NCBI GenBank assembly: GCA_001972305.1
Contig: BDDD01000427.1
Location: 244,619 to 308,618, forward strand
DNA: 64,000 nucleotides
Reading direction: 5' to 3'
Origin: Cephalotus follicularis
Lineage: Eukaryota > Streptophyta > Magnoliopsida > Oxalidales > Cephalotaceae
The notes under the pieces were generated by a model. That model did not search any database. It worked only from the letters and a program-made list of their open reading frames with translations, and was not told the DNA's origin. Position numbers and translations under genes: made by a program. Shown here piece by piece: positions 34,791 to 45,719 of this stretch. Numbering within the stretch: the first letter of the stretch is position 1; every line of letters begins with the position of its first letter.

Positions 34791-35610
34791 TGTCAGGAAT
34801 GTGCTACGCGTCAATTACAATAGAACAGTGGTGTTTAATTGTTTATGACATAGACATGTGTCTAGAGACGTGTGAACAACACCAAAAACGTGTCCTTAGC
34901 TGCTGCCAACACCAGTTTAGTGGCATGCATGTGTCTCTAACCTGCAAGAACAGAAGGACAGTGAAGAAAACAAAACAGAACAATGAATGGGAGAGAGAAG
35001 AGAGAAAATGCTAATGGTTTGAGTTAGATGAATTCAGACGAACCTTGTTACTAGAATCCTTTATATCAGTGGTTAAGAGTATGAATTGAGTGTTAGAACG
35101 ATTGAAAGGGGAGGATCTATTCTGGACAATTTTCTAGAGATTGCATGTTGACAGTTGAAGTTTCAAAGGGAGTTTGAAGCTTAGATCCTCCCCGGTAAGT
35201 TATTGATTCGAGTTACTTGTGTTATCATGATTCAACAACTGTATAAACATACTCAATTGATATTATAACTACTGGTTAACATGCATGTATAGAGTGAATT
35301 TCTGGGAAGTGAAGATTGGATTGGAGGGAAAGTGTTGAGCTATAGAAGGTAAAGAATCAATTCAAATTGATTCTGGGATTTCAATTGAGGTAGGGGTTTT
35401 ATGACATGATTTTGAACATATACTGTGTACTCCATGTTGTGACAAGTTATACATGATTTCATGTTGTTATTGACTAGATTGAGTGATGATTTGAATATAC
35501 TATGTTCTGGAGAATTGTATGAACGCCAAAAAGCGCTGACGCTTAAGTAGTGATCGTCGACGCTTAAGGCTTTTGTATTTACGTTTTGAGTGAAAATTGG
35601 TCGACGCTTT

Positions 35611-35710
35611 GGATAAACCTTTGAAGGTTAGTACAACCCTTTGAAGGTTAGGATAAACCTTTGAAGGTTAGGATAAACCTTTGAAGGTTAGGATAAACCT
35701 TTGAAGCTTC
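35611..35710. repeat. 20-bp tandem repeat, five units, in LTR B
   Basis: GGATAAACCTTTGAAGGTTA repeats at 35,611, 35,651, 35,671 and 35,691, with a variant at 35,631. It directly follows a GGTCGACGCTTT word and ends 16 bp before the inserted solo LTR G. Confidence 0.95.
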
Positions 35711-35726
35711 ATACAAACTGTCAACG

Positions 35727-37727
35727 TGTAACGCCCCAGATCCGAGTCTACTTTATGCTCAAAGCGAACTTCGGGGAGTCGGTGCGTTACGTGGTGGTGA
35801 AACCTATTATCCTTTAACAATCCTACTAGTTGCTAATTTCTATAAATAACTTGATATACTAAACCTTAAAATTTTATACTCTTATTTAAATCATCATACA
35901 TCATAACAATTATAGTCAACATCTTACATCTCCATAGGATCTATCAAAAGGCATTATACAGCGAAAAACATTAGTTTATAATGTCATAAACTATTACACA
36001 AACTATATTTCGTAACCTAATTCGTAACATAATTTCTTCTCGAAATTATCACTTATGAGCTCCTGCCAAAGCTCGACTTTCCTCGTTCAATCTTTTCCTG
36101 GAAAATTTTAGTTGAAAACAAAAACATTGAAAGGAGTGAGCACCAAAATAGCTCAGTAAGAACTATCGAAATAAAACATTATTCAAATCCATTTTCTAGT
36201 ATTTTTATAAAACCAATACATTTCATATTCATTCATTTCTTTTCTGATCATATCTCATGAATCAGAATATTTTATAATTACTGAGGGGTTTATAAAATTA
36301 ATTAACCCTGTTGAACCATTGCTTCACCGGGGCATTGTGCACTCCCCGATTACTATCCTTACATCACATGCATGTCCGAGAGCACTCTCCGCTCTTCAAC
36401 ATTAATATTTTACTAGATTAATCCACCCTGGATCGCAATCCAGTCGTTGTTTATCTCAGTTTGTTGCCTTTTCTCATTTCGTAAAATTTATCATTTCTTG
36501 ATATGTTGAGTGATTAGGTCAACGCATTCATAAATAATTTTGTACAGCATTTTCTAGAATTCATTTTTCAAACGGAAATATTTTAAAATGGTAATATATA
36601 ATTTCGTTAAGAAATTGGCAGCAATTCAACATAGAATTTAAGAATTTACATAAATTTAATATAGACATTTACCACGAATATTGGCAGAAATTTAAAATAC
36701 AGGAACGTAATAATTATAAAAGATATATAAAAGTAAGTTATTTAAATATCGAGCATAAAAATTCCTTAATTGAAATATTAAATTAAAATTAACTTCCTCC
36801 ACTCAGTCAGACGGATATACCGATCATGTCGATGGGAAAGTTAAATTAAATTGAGTTGATAAAATAAACGGTTGCAACGAGCATAAAATTGCTTAATTAA
36901 AATATTAACTTCAAATTAACTTCCTTCACTCAGTCAGACGGATATACCGATCATGTCTATGGGAAAGTTAAATTAAATTGAGATGAATACAAAAAAAAAT
37001 TATTTAAAAGAGTGAGTTGAAATTCCTTACATAAAATACTAACATAAAATATATTGACAAAGTGGCCAGAAATCCTTACTAACATAAAGTACTTTTTGAA
37101 GAAGACTAGGGATCCTTACCTTGCTTTATCTCCTTCTCTCCTTTCTCCAACAAAATTCTCTTTTCTCCTCTTCCCTTCTTTCTCTCTTTCTCTCTTTCTT
37201 CTCTTCTTTCTCTTTTTCTCTCATCCTTCTCTTCTTTCTATCAGTAAACACACTCTCTCAATTTTTTGTACTGATCTTTCTCTCAAATTTTACTGCTATA
37301 TATAGGTAAAAATGCCGCCTCCATTTTTGTTGTTTTTTGCCTATTTTTTCCACGTCCGTTCGTTGCTCATGACTCACAAAACGTCGCAAAGCGTCGACAT
37401 TTACATTTAGAGCGTCGACCGTTACCCAAAGCGTTGACTCTTTACCCCTAAGCGTCGACGGTGTGAGGGCTTTGTCCAATTTTCCTTTGCGCTGGTTTAA
37501 AGCGCAGATAGAAGGGGTCTAAGCGTCGACCGTTACTACCAAATCGTCGACGCTTTAAGTGGGACTGTCGGCGCTTTAGACAGTTTTCCTTCTTATCACT
37601 TAGCCAATTTAAAATTTTCTTCTAGGGGCGTAGGGTCATACTACGGGTCCTTTGAAATATTTTCCAACTACACAATAGCAATCATTTTCCATAATTAATA
37701 TCTTACATGGAAATTTGGGTCCTTACA
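35727..37727 (-). repeat. Solo LTR G (minus strand)
   Basis: 2,001 bp, flanked by CAACG at 35,722-35,726 and 37,728-37,732. On the minus strand it starts TGTAAGGACCCAAATTTCC and ends GGGGCGTTACA, the same family as 23,077-24,206. It carries AAAGCG-TCGA-CGCTTT words at 37,385-37,575 (about 150-340 bp from its start), a TATA box near 37,300, and a 120-bp tract at 37,130-37,250 that is pyrimidine on the plus strand and GA-rich in the transcript. It lies inside solo LTR B. Confidence 0.93.
37296..37305 (-). promoter_or_regulatory. TATA box of solo LTR G
   Basis: CTATATATAG, about 425 bp from the LTR start on the minus strand, is followed downstream by a GA-rich leader (37,250-37,130). The TATA-then-GA-leader layout is a typical plant LTR promoter. 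The word is itself a palindrome, so the strand comes from the LTR orientation. Confidence 0.6.
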
Positions 37728-38370
37728 CAACGGATAAGGACAAATTGTTGACGCTTAAGGAAATTGGCAGCTTCTAAGTGCAAAATAGTACTGAAATTGG
37801 ATGGTATCTAACTGTTTATGCTTGATAAACATGAATTCATATCATATTATTGGATTCCTACTTCTAAGGATCGATACGTACTATGCATTGAACCGATTGT
37901 GCACTGTCACTGTTCGATTACATCTACTGTTTGATTTCATATTGCACTGGTTTCCAAGTAGGATGACTCAACATTTCATCCTTACTATGTGTAATCAATC
38001 TATAGCATTTGCCCAGCTTATACAACCATTGTTCACTTCACATAAGTGGATTGAGCGTATTGTTCAGTTAAATCACATAGAATTTCACCATTTCAATAGG
38101 GGATGATTTCCATAATCAACCTCTACTCGGTGAAATTGGAATATAGAAATTGTCCGACTACGGTCTATTGTTTGATTACATATATTGCTATTGTTTGTAT
38201 CGTCGAATTGTTAGTGATATTGTTACTGATTTCTCCTAAGTTATAATTACTGAAGTATTAATGTTTTCTCTAAGTGAGAACCAATGAGATGTTTTATTAC
38301 TTTCTTAACAGAAAACTTAATGTATCAAGTATATTATAACTATAAACTACTTGAAAATACTGTATTGAAT

Positions 38371-38674
38371 TGATTGTCGGTTACAAATCATAGAGTGTAA
38401 TATAACCGGATGCAATCATAGAGTGTACGCATACCTGAATTGTGTTGGTTGTTGGCTACAAATCATAGAGCGTAATGTAACCAGGATGCTAAACATGGAG
38501 TGTGTGCATCCCTAAATTAATTTGATTGTTGGTTACTAATCATAGAGCATAATGTAACAAGGATGCTAAACATGGAGTGTGTGCATCCCTGAATTAATTT
38601 GATTATTGGTTACCAATCATAGAGGTTAATGTAACCAGGATGCTAAACATAGAGTGTATGTATCCCTAAATGGT
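38371..38674. repeat. 76-bp tandem repeat, four units, in LTR B
   Basis: Units start at about 38,371, 38,447, 38,523 and 38,599, each with TGATTGTTGGTTACNAATCA, TAGAGNNTAATGTAACCAGG and ATGCTAAACATGGAGTGTGT. The first unit is the most divergent. LTR A has no such array at its matching place. Confidence 0.9.
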
Positions 38675-39504
38675 ATTGTTTGATCCTTAAGACATGTTTG
38701 ATTAAATGATTGTTTAGCCAGCTTGGCGTGGGTGCTTATATATATCCGTACATGTACATACTACTTCGGATTGTAAATTATCACGCATGGTTACATTTAT
38801 TTATTCATTTTCATGCATGATTCCTACTTAGCCAAGTGAGGACAAAGGCTAACCTCAACAATTTTCAGATTGACAAAGATTACTGTGGACGTGCTGCTGA
38901 AGTTATACCTTGGAGAACTTCTATTTTGAATAAGGTTGTTAATTGAAATGTTGTGTTGTATTGTAATGATTAATGTCATATCCCGTTACGTTAAAATTAC
39001 ATTTCAGATATGTAATGTATAACTTGTTTTCTATTGTGAGCGCGTAGTATGGGCTGCATGCGAAATAATTAAATAATCCGGTATATCGGATCCTTCTGCA
39101 AGGTTTTAATTTTTATGGATTATTGGTAATTGTTGGATTATTAACCTGATAACCACTTATGTTAAAGGATTGAAAACGAGGTGTGACAATTAATCTCCTC
39201 CATATTTATGCACAAGTCAGAGCAAGTTACAACATGTACAGTTATAAATACCCCTAAGAAAGACTATGAGGGGGTCAATCAACTCACTATACTTTCACAT
39301 TATCTTCTTTGCAAATCAACTGACTTAAGTATCGGAGGGTCCCCGGGAGTAAAAACTCCTAGACTTTCGATAGTGTTTTCTTTTCTTGTGCAAGGAAGAC
39401 GAGAGAATCATAAACCAAACACAATCTTTGGACCGTCGTATTTTTTTTGAAACAAATCAAACCTCTACATGTGGAGGACTGTTGTGAAGTTGAATTCCGC
39501 ATCA

Positions 39505-41100
39505 GCAAGAACCAATAATTGATTGCAGCCAGTTTTAACATCGGTAGACACATGGCTCACCCGCGTTCTTAAAGAAGTTAAAAGACTTGACCATCTCATA
39601 AGAACACACGATCCAGCTATGAGATTCTTGCTTAAGGTCATAACAACCTTTCGAGTTTGAACATTATGTGCAAAAAACTAGTTTGATGTACATCCCTTGC
39701 ATTAAGACATGCATTTGCCAAATGTCATAACCATGACGAGTGGCAATGGCAAGACAAATCCTAATGCATTTGAGTACAACTATTAGTGAGAAGGTTTCCA
39801 GTATACTCGACACCATGTCATGTACATTCCTTTATTACTAATTGCATTTAGGATTTCATGACTTCTAGCCAAGTCTCGAATTCATTGCTTTTCACTGTAT
39901 TCTAATAGCTAATAGGCTTGTCATCCTTGATGATGTTGGATTTATCAATGCCCTTGAAGAGAAAACCATATCTCTCAAGTATTGATAAAATCGTACATGA
40001 ATCCCTCATTAGAGGAGTGCATGAATAAGATTAATCTCAAGTTAAGATCAAATCTCAAATGTGTTTATAGAGGATTCAACCTCTAATTCGTATAATTCAT
40101 GCGTGGCTTCTACCTATGGCAACTCCTAGAGTTCAATTTTACTCCCACTGCTTCCTTGGAGAGGGTGCTCCCTATCTAGGATCATAATGTAACACATACA
40201 TTATAGTTGTTGAGAAAATAGAAGTAGTATCCCTCAGTTTCTTGAGGACACTCCACAAACCGACATCGGTCTTACCGCGTCTCTAGCTCACTAGGCTTCA
40301 GCCTATTAACATAAGCCAGACAATCCTAAACTTTGTTTAGGTTTGGCTTCCTCTTTATATATAGTTAGTATAGAATAGAGGGCAGGAATCTTTGAGGAAT
40401 CTAGTTTAGGGTGCATGCTGCTGCGTCCAGTGCATAATCCCAAATATGAGGCAAAGAGGTCATTAAAATAAAATATGGGCCGAACTATGGCCATCAAGGT
40501 CTAGTTCCTCCTTTGAGAAACACCGTTAGGATATAGTGTTCCCGGAGAGGTCCATTGAGAGAGTATTTCATTATCTCTAAGATAATCTTGAAATTTTCCA
40601 AAAAGGTATTTGCCTCCTCGATCCAATCGAAGTGTTTCAATAGGCTTACATGTCTGCTCCTCTTTGTCTTTTATGAGTTCTTTACTGAATTGTTAAAAAT
40701 TTTGTTTAAGACAATTAGACCATATTCAATAACCCCATTATATGCTCAAACATAATTAGACAATAAAGAACAACCACTGTTCTCAAAATCGAGCTCTAAG
40801 CCCATTTTGTATAAGTGAATAAACACTTATAATGTTTCTAATTAAGCTTAGTATATAACCACTAGGTCCAAGGTCCTGAGGCACCTCCTTGAGGTGGATC
40901 AGTAGAAGTGGAAGCAATAAACTCCTCGATATTCCCTTTACCAGGGCCCCTTCATGTCACAGAGGAAGGAGGTCTGGTCCTCAAAAAATTTCTCATTTAA
41001 TTTTTGGCAATTATCCCTTACGCTCCAAGCGCCTTAGCCTTCTCCTTTACTTCTTAGCTTTGACAAACTGAGAAATATAGGCCCTTTGAGTTAATTGGTC
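39505..41100 (-). pseudogene. Ty1/copia gag-pol remnant on the minus strand, upstream half
   Basis: Continuation of the copia fossil at 21,091-22,098 across the Tat-II block. Minus-strand remnants are an RT piece at the left edge (EPCVYR near 39,530), an integrase piece at about 40,505-40,556 (SPGTLYPNGVSQRRN) and a weak gag-knuckle-like stretch near 40,930-40,970. The order along the minus strand is gag, integrase, RT, as in copia. Heavily decayed, many breaks. Confidence 0.65.
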
Positions 41101-43123
41101 TCAATAATAAGGATGAAAGTAGCCATATCTAGCAACCTAGGTTCAGAAAACTAAAAGAAAGAGTTAGCATATATTCCATATTTTATGTGACTACCATAAC
41201 ACTTGGTCTTTAATGTTTATTGTTCCTCCCGTTATTTTAATAGTATTCCACACCCTCATGTGGAATTCGGGAGGTATCCAACCTCCTAGTGGGATTGGAA
41301 TCCAACTCAGCATATTATGGCCTTAGCTTTAGCATGAGAAACCATAATACAAAAGATGGGTAGGCTCGCTCGCCAATTTACACTTCGCAGGATCCCACCC
41401 TCACTGTGTAAGACCCAACCATAGATTCGACCCACAAGCTCAATACGGTCTTGGCTTTAGCTCTACAAACCATTAGAGTCAGCATAAGTCCATACCCACA
41501 ATCCTCAAAGAAATCTGCACGGGTTGACACCAACACGTTTGCATGTCCAAGTGCCAAATCATTGCGATCGCACTGCAGTGCCTAACACTGACATTGACAT
41601 GACATCTGACAGATCGTAGACCTCAGCTTTAACATGATCACCAACAGTCTGCCCATGCCACTCAACGAGAACCATGGAAGGCCATATCGGGTCATTAACT
41701 TATGTCCCTAGCATTAAGACTTATTATTTGTGATATGGAGGAATTTGGGTCTCACATTTTTAATATTACCAAGCCTTTAATTAATTGATTGGTTGTCTCA
41801 GCCAATTCCAATTAATTATGGCTGAACATGCTTGACGTGTTTGGACCACCATCTCATGCAACCTATGTCCAACATAGAAATAAAATGTCTTGGCTAGGGA
41901 CTAAAACTATAAGTGATACGCATTAGCCATATGCCATTACTCGGTCTCCTAGGTGAACTATTTAATTCTACTTTATTATAAAATGCACCATGCATTCATG
42001 GACTTCATTGGTCTTGTAATTTTATTCATCTTCCTCTTCTTCATCCTTTATCATTCCTTCTTTGTTACAAAATGAAATTTCTGAAAATACATTTAAATTT
42101 AAAGAATAGAATACAAATTAGGGGTAGAAGAGATCCCATCATAGAGAGGAAATAAAAGATAATAAATATGGTACACACATGCAACCTTATTGCAAACCAA
42201 TAAACCATTAAAGTAATAAATAAAATTAAAAATTCACAAAATAAACCAAAAGCTAGGTTGAATCCCTTAGCCTACCATCATGCATAAGATATTCAAAAAT
42301 TATATCTAATATAAAATTTGAATAAACACAAATAATTTCAATTTCCGATGGCTAATAGAAATAACTTAAACAAGTGCATCGATATTCCGGTAAAACTTCC
42401 ACTAGATTAATTGAAGCCTAATTTCCCCTGGGTTTAAGGAAAAATAATTTTACTTTTCAAAATTTTTCAAAAACAATGTACGTGCGCATGTGCACCCTGT
42501 GTGTGCGCGTGCACGTGCGTTACGTGGCTTGCACATGTCCGCATTGTGTGTTCTGCCTGTTAGATGTAGTGACCCGACAAGCCATTGGATGAGCTGTCGT
42601 ATTGTATCTATCCTTGTATATAAACAATCTTATTCTTTTATATATGACATGTGCTAATTTGTTATGGCAATATCACTTGTGTTTTATCACTTAATTAAAG
42701 TAGTTTATTATGTACCTGCTTGTGCTTGTGATGCCCTGACATAAGGTTGGATGCCTACCATTGAGGCTGTGAGATTGGTTACCTTATTCCTTATGTCGAA
42801 ATAGTTCGACGTCATAGGTTCACTTTGTGGGCCTTAGTGAACCGGATAGACTTGCGCGTATGTTGCCTGCTCATGGAATTGGAGGATGGATTCTCTCACT
42901 ACCATCGGTGTTGGACACTAGAGCAAATACGGGGTGCGCACTAGGAGCGTGTACACTGAACCGGACTCACGTAGGAAACACTAATTGGATAGTCGTTATT
43001 CTTGTGTCAGTAGTGATTCCTACATGTTGCGATTGTGTATAAGTGTTAGTCACTTAGTGAGTTCTCAAACTTGTATGATCCTTATATGTAAGCGACTGCT
43101 CTATATTGCATGGAGACGGTTAT
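41101..43123. other. Unassigned AT-rich DNA, probably decayed LTR material
   Basis: No gene is recognised. 41,100-42,030 may be leader or LTR of the copia fossil. 42,475-42,530 has alternating purine-pyrimidine TGCGCATGTGCA-type DNA. 42,757-43,040 is related, in inverted orientation, to 18,014-18,350. It ends at an LTR start at 43,124. Confidence 0.5.
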
Positions 43124-43310
43124 TGTAACTCCCGAAAATTTCATTTGAGGTGTTATTGCATTTCTCATTGAAGGATTTTCATAATTGATGAGGAATGATG
43201 GAATTTCATTTGAAATGTTGCCCGTTAGGGTAAGAATAGTGGAAAGCATTATGCGGATTGAAAAAAAAAGGGCTAACCTTAAGCGTCGACGCCTAAGAAG
43301 TAAGCGTCGA
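43124..43310 (+). repeat. LTR H fragment (5' end)
   Basis: TGTAACTCCCGAAAATTTC looks like a long-LTR chromovirus start. CTTAAGCGTCGACGCC and AAGCGTCGA lie near 43,280-43,310, about 156 bp inside the start. It is cut by LTR G at 43,311; the rest should lie beyond the window. Confidence 0.65.
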
Positions 43311-43720
43311 TGTAGCGCCCCCGACCCAAGTTCGCTTTATGCTCAAAGCGAGCTCCGAAGATCGGTGCGTTACGTGGGTGTGACCTTTGACCGTCAAATC
43401 GTTTAACCATTTAATGATTCATTTCATATCATTTAATCTTGACTTAGATTTAAAACCTAACATTATTACTCAATAACTTCACAGGATCACATATGCTTAC
43501 ATCTTTGAAACACCAATTTCAAAATATCATATTCTCGTTATCATGATCATTTTTAATACCTTTGCATTTGTAATTCACTTAACATGTAACCTTACGCAGC
43601 GGAAAAACATAAACTTATCACATCATAAAACAATCATATGCTCACCTTTATCATTAACTTCTCATACTCTCAAGTATGTTCAGTAACTTTTGATATCATC
43701 ATCTTACATACAAACATCAT
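43311..43720 (-). repeat. LTR G fragment (minus strand)
   Basis: It starts TGTAGCGCCCCCGACCCAAG, the reverse complement of the LTR G end, and continues with the family block TTCGCTTTATGCTCAAAGCG. It stops at the SIRE-1 LTR edge at 43,721. The flank GTCGA (43,306-43,310) is the expected left half of its target duplication. Confidence 0.78.
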
Positions 43721-44991
43721 TGTAGGAAGTCTAGAGAGGGGGTGAATAGACGTTTAAAAATTAACTAGCAAATATACTAGAACCAATTTAAACACAATCA
43801 CAAAATTGCGGGAATTAAAGAGTGTAGGGTTGATAGAGATGCAAACGAATATATAGTGGTTTGGCAAACCGCCTACATCCACTCCCCAAGGCCTCCCCTT
43901 GAGTATTTCACTAGTATGCCCCAATCCGGGCTTAAAACTCCAACTGAGCTTCAACGACTTTCGCTCCAACCAAGTGAATACAAGTTTGCTGCAATCGAGA
44001 AATACAAGAGACAACCTCTCTTGTTTATAAGTGAATGTAAGTGTTTAAAGGATTACAAATTCACAATGAATTTGTTTACAATTTAGGCTCAAAACTCACA
44101 AAGCTCTTAGTGATAGAAATTGTAAAATGTAAAGGCTTTGTAGTATGTGATGTAGCTTCTTTGATGCTTTCTTTTGATGTTTAGAGTGCTAGAATGTTGT
44201 TGAGTTAGCTTGAATGAATATTCAACTTGAATGCTTGATCACTTGTGCAAGAGCTCCACTTTGGCTTATATACTTGTGCTTCCAACGAATCTATTTTTGA
44301 AGTTCTGTTACAATCCAGTCGGCTGGATTTCTTGGGCAGTCAGCTGGATTTGATGGCGCGTATTTCAAATATAGCCATTAGATGAAGGCAGTCGGCTGAT
44401 TCCTCTGGGTAGTCGGCTGGTGGAGCCTGGCAGTCGGCTGGTGCTCTGTTCCAGCCGGCTGGTTGAGGTAAAATTGGAGTTCCAAAAGCTACTGCCAAAT
44501 GTTGCACAATTGGTGACAGCCGGCTGGATTTCTTGGCAGTCGATTGGTGACCCCTGGCAGTCGACTGGTGTCCTGCTTCAGTCGGCTGGATGAGGTGTTG
44601 TGAAGTTACAGAAGCTACTGCCTGAATTTTGTACCCTTGGCAGTCGACTGGACCTCCTTGGCAGACGGCTGTCTTGTCCTGGCAGTCGACTGCTCCCCTG
44701 TGGCAGTCGGCTGGATGAAGTGAACCTGCAGTTCCTGGAGCTCCTTCAAGAACCAGTCGACTACTCAACCATGGCAGTCGATTACTCAACCTATGGCAGT
44801 CGGCTGCTCAACCTAGGCAGTCGGCTGGATTGCCCTGTACCTGCATTAATAACCTTTTGTACACTTGGGACACAAAATCAAGTGAGTGTATGAATTGATA
44901 GCTCAGAGAATTATGCATACAAGTATTATATGTTTGTTAATCATCGAAATAACACATGTTAATACAATTAACGGGATGGCAAAGGTCAACA
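43721..44991 (-). repeat. SIRE-1 3' LTR
   Basis: 1,271 bp. On the minus strand it starts TGTTGACCTTTGCCATCC and ends CTAGACTTCCTACA. It adjoins the polypurine tract at 44,992. It carries the densest near-palindrome cluster of the window (44,310-44,840). The left flank ATCAT (43,716-43,720) should be one half of the target duplication. Confidence 0.85.
44310..44840. promoter_or_regulatory. CAG-TCGA-CTG near-palindrome cluster in the SIRE-1 LTR
   Basis: About twenty copies or variants: CAGTCGACTG at 44,558, 44,641 and 44,683, with CAGTCGGCTG, CAGCCGGCTG, CAGTCAGCTG, CAGACGGCTG and CAGTCGATTG. Most are preceded by GG and followed by G. The first is about 155 bp from the LTR 5' end (44,991). Confidence 0.9.
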
Positions 44992-45012
44992 ATCTCCCCC
45001 TTTTTGATGATT
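44992..45012 (-). other. SIRE-1 polypurine tract
   Basis: On the minus strand ATCATCAAAAAGGGGGAGAT, the standard tract of SIRE-type copia elements, sits immediately before the 3' LTR. Confidence 0.9.
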
Positions 45013-45719
45013 GACAAAACATGCTCATTTTGCATAAATTCTTGACAAACAAACCATTTTTAACTTCCATAGTTCAATTTTATCAATTGTGTCATAACCA
45101 TTTCATAAGGCATATCAACATACACTTGCTTACCATTAGATTTTCAATGAATATCTATTTTCAACAAAATGTGCAACATTAACAACATTGCATTTACAAA
45201 TGCAATGCAATGCAATGCAACATCAACATACCATTTTCGAAATACAAAACATTTATGCAACTTATTGCAACTTTCCAAGCATTTTCCCCCAAATTCAATG
45301 CAATATCTCTCCCCTTTTTTGTCAAAAAACAAAAAGTTAAACGGAAGCTCCCCCTCAATCAAAGCATGTGATTGACGAGCTCCCACTCAACATATGCATA
45401 CATTTTGGATTAAACGAAAGAGAAAAGCAATAATGTACAAGTAATAACATAATCCACATTCATTCAATACAAGAAAGTGAAGAGCTAAACGCATTTTCAT
45501 TAACCAAAAACGTCAAGTACATGAACCAACTTAAATTGTCTTTTGCAAAGCAAATCTCACAAACAACTGAAGAGGTACATTACATATTCAAGTTCAAAAA
45601 CACAATGAAAACATGAAATGCAGTAATGTCGCTCATGATGATCCGGGAGGAGGGTTTTGAGGAAACGCTTTCTGGAACATCTGAATAAGAGTGGCTTGAC
45701 CTTCATAGATTTGGTCCAC
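45013..45719 (-). other. SIRE-1 non-coding stretch before the 3' LTR
   Basis: AT-rich with no gene seen, apart from the tail of the extra ORF near 45,640-45,719. (TGCAA)4 lies at 45,201-45,220. Such a non-coding stretch between extra ORF and polypurine tract is usual in SIRE elements. Confidence 0.65.

Larger units (their letters stand above)
34462..39188 (+). repeat. Solo LTR B, carrying solo LTR G inside
   Basis: TGTAATAACCGCAAATTTC at the start and GGTGTGACA at the end, flanked by ATTAA at 34,457-34,461 and 39,189-39,193. Without the inner G insertion it is about 2.7 kb. It is related to LTR A (18,482-21,090), and the conserved box is at 38,834-38,853. No internal region is present, so it is a solo LTR left by LTR-LTR recombination. 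GCGTCGACGC-type words lie at 34,645-34,790 and 35,525-35,610. Confidence 0.9.
34272..39504 (+). repeat. Tat-II 3' LTR, split by solo LTR B
   Basis: The LTR parts are 34,272-34,461 and 39,194-39,504, together about 500 bp. It starts TGATATGGGAAAATTTCTAG and ends TTGAATTCCGCATCA. A TATA box (TATAAATA, 39,243-39,250) and CCCCGGGAGT near 39,342 match the layout of the Tat-I LTR (TATA, then CCCCGGGAGA). The insertion between the parts is flanked by ATTAA. Confidence 0.82.

Noticed and set aside
37054-37309. Leu/Ser/Phe-rich membrane-like open frames
   Set aside because: Translation of a pyrimidine-rich tract in the solo LTR G leader, read on the wrong strand.
22094-39509. Target-site duplication for Tat-II
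   Set aside because: ATAAC on the left and GCAAG on the right do not match; insertion into copia rests only on the order of the copia pieces.
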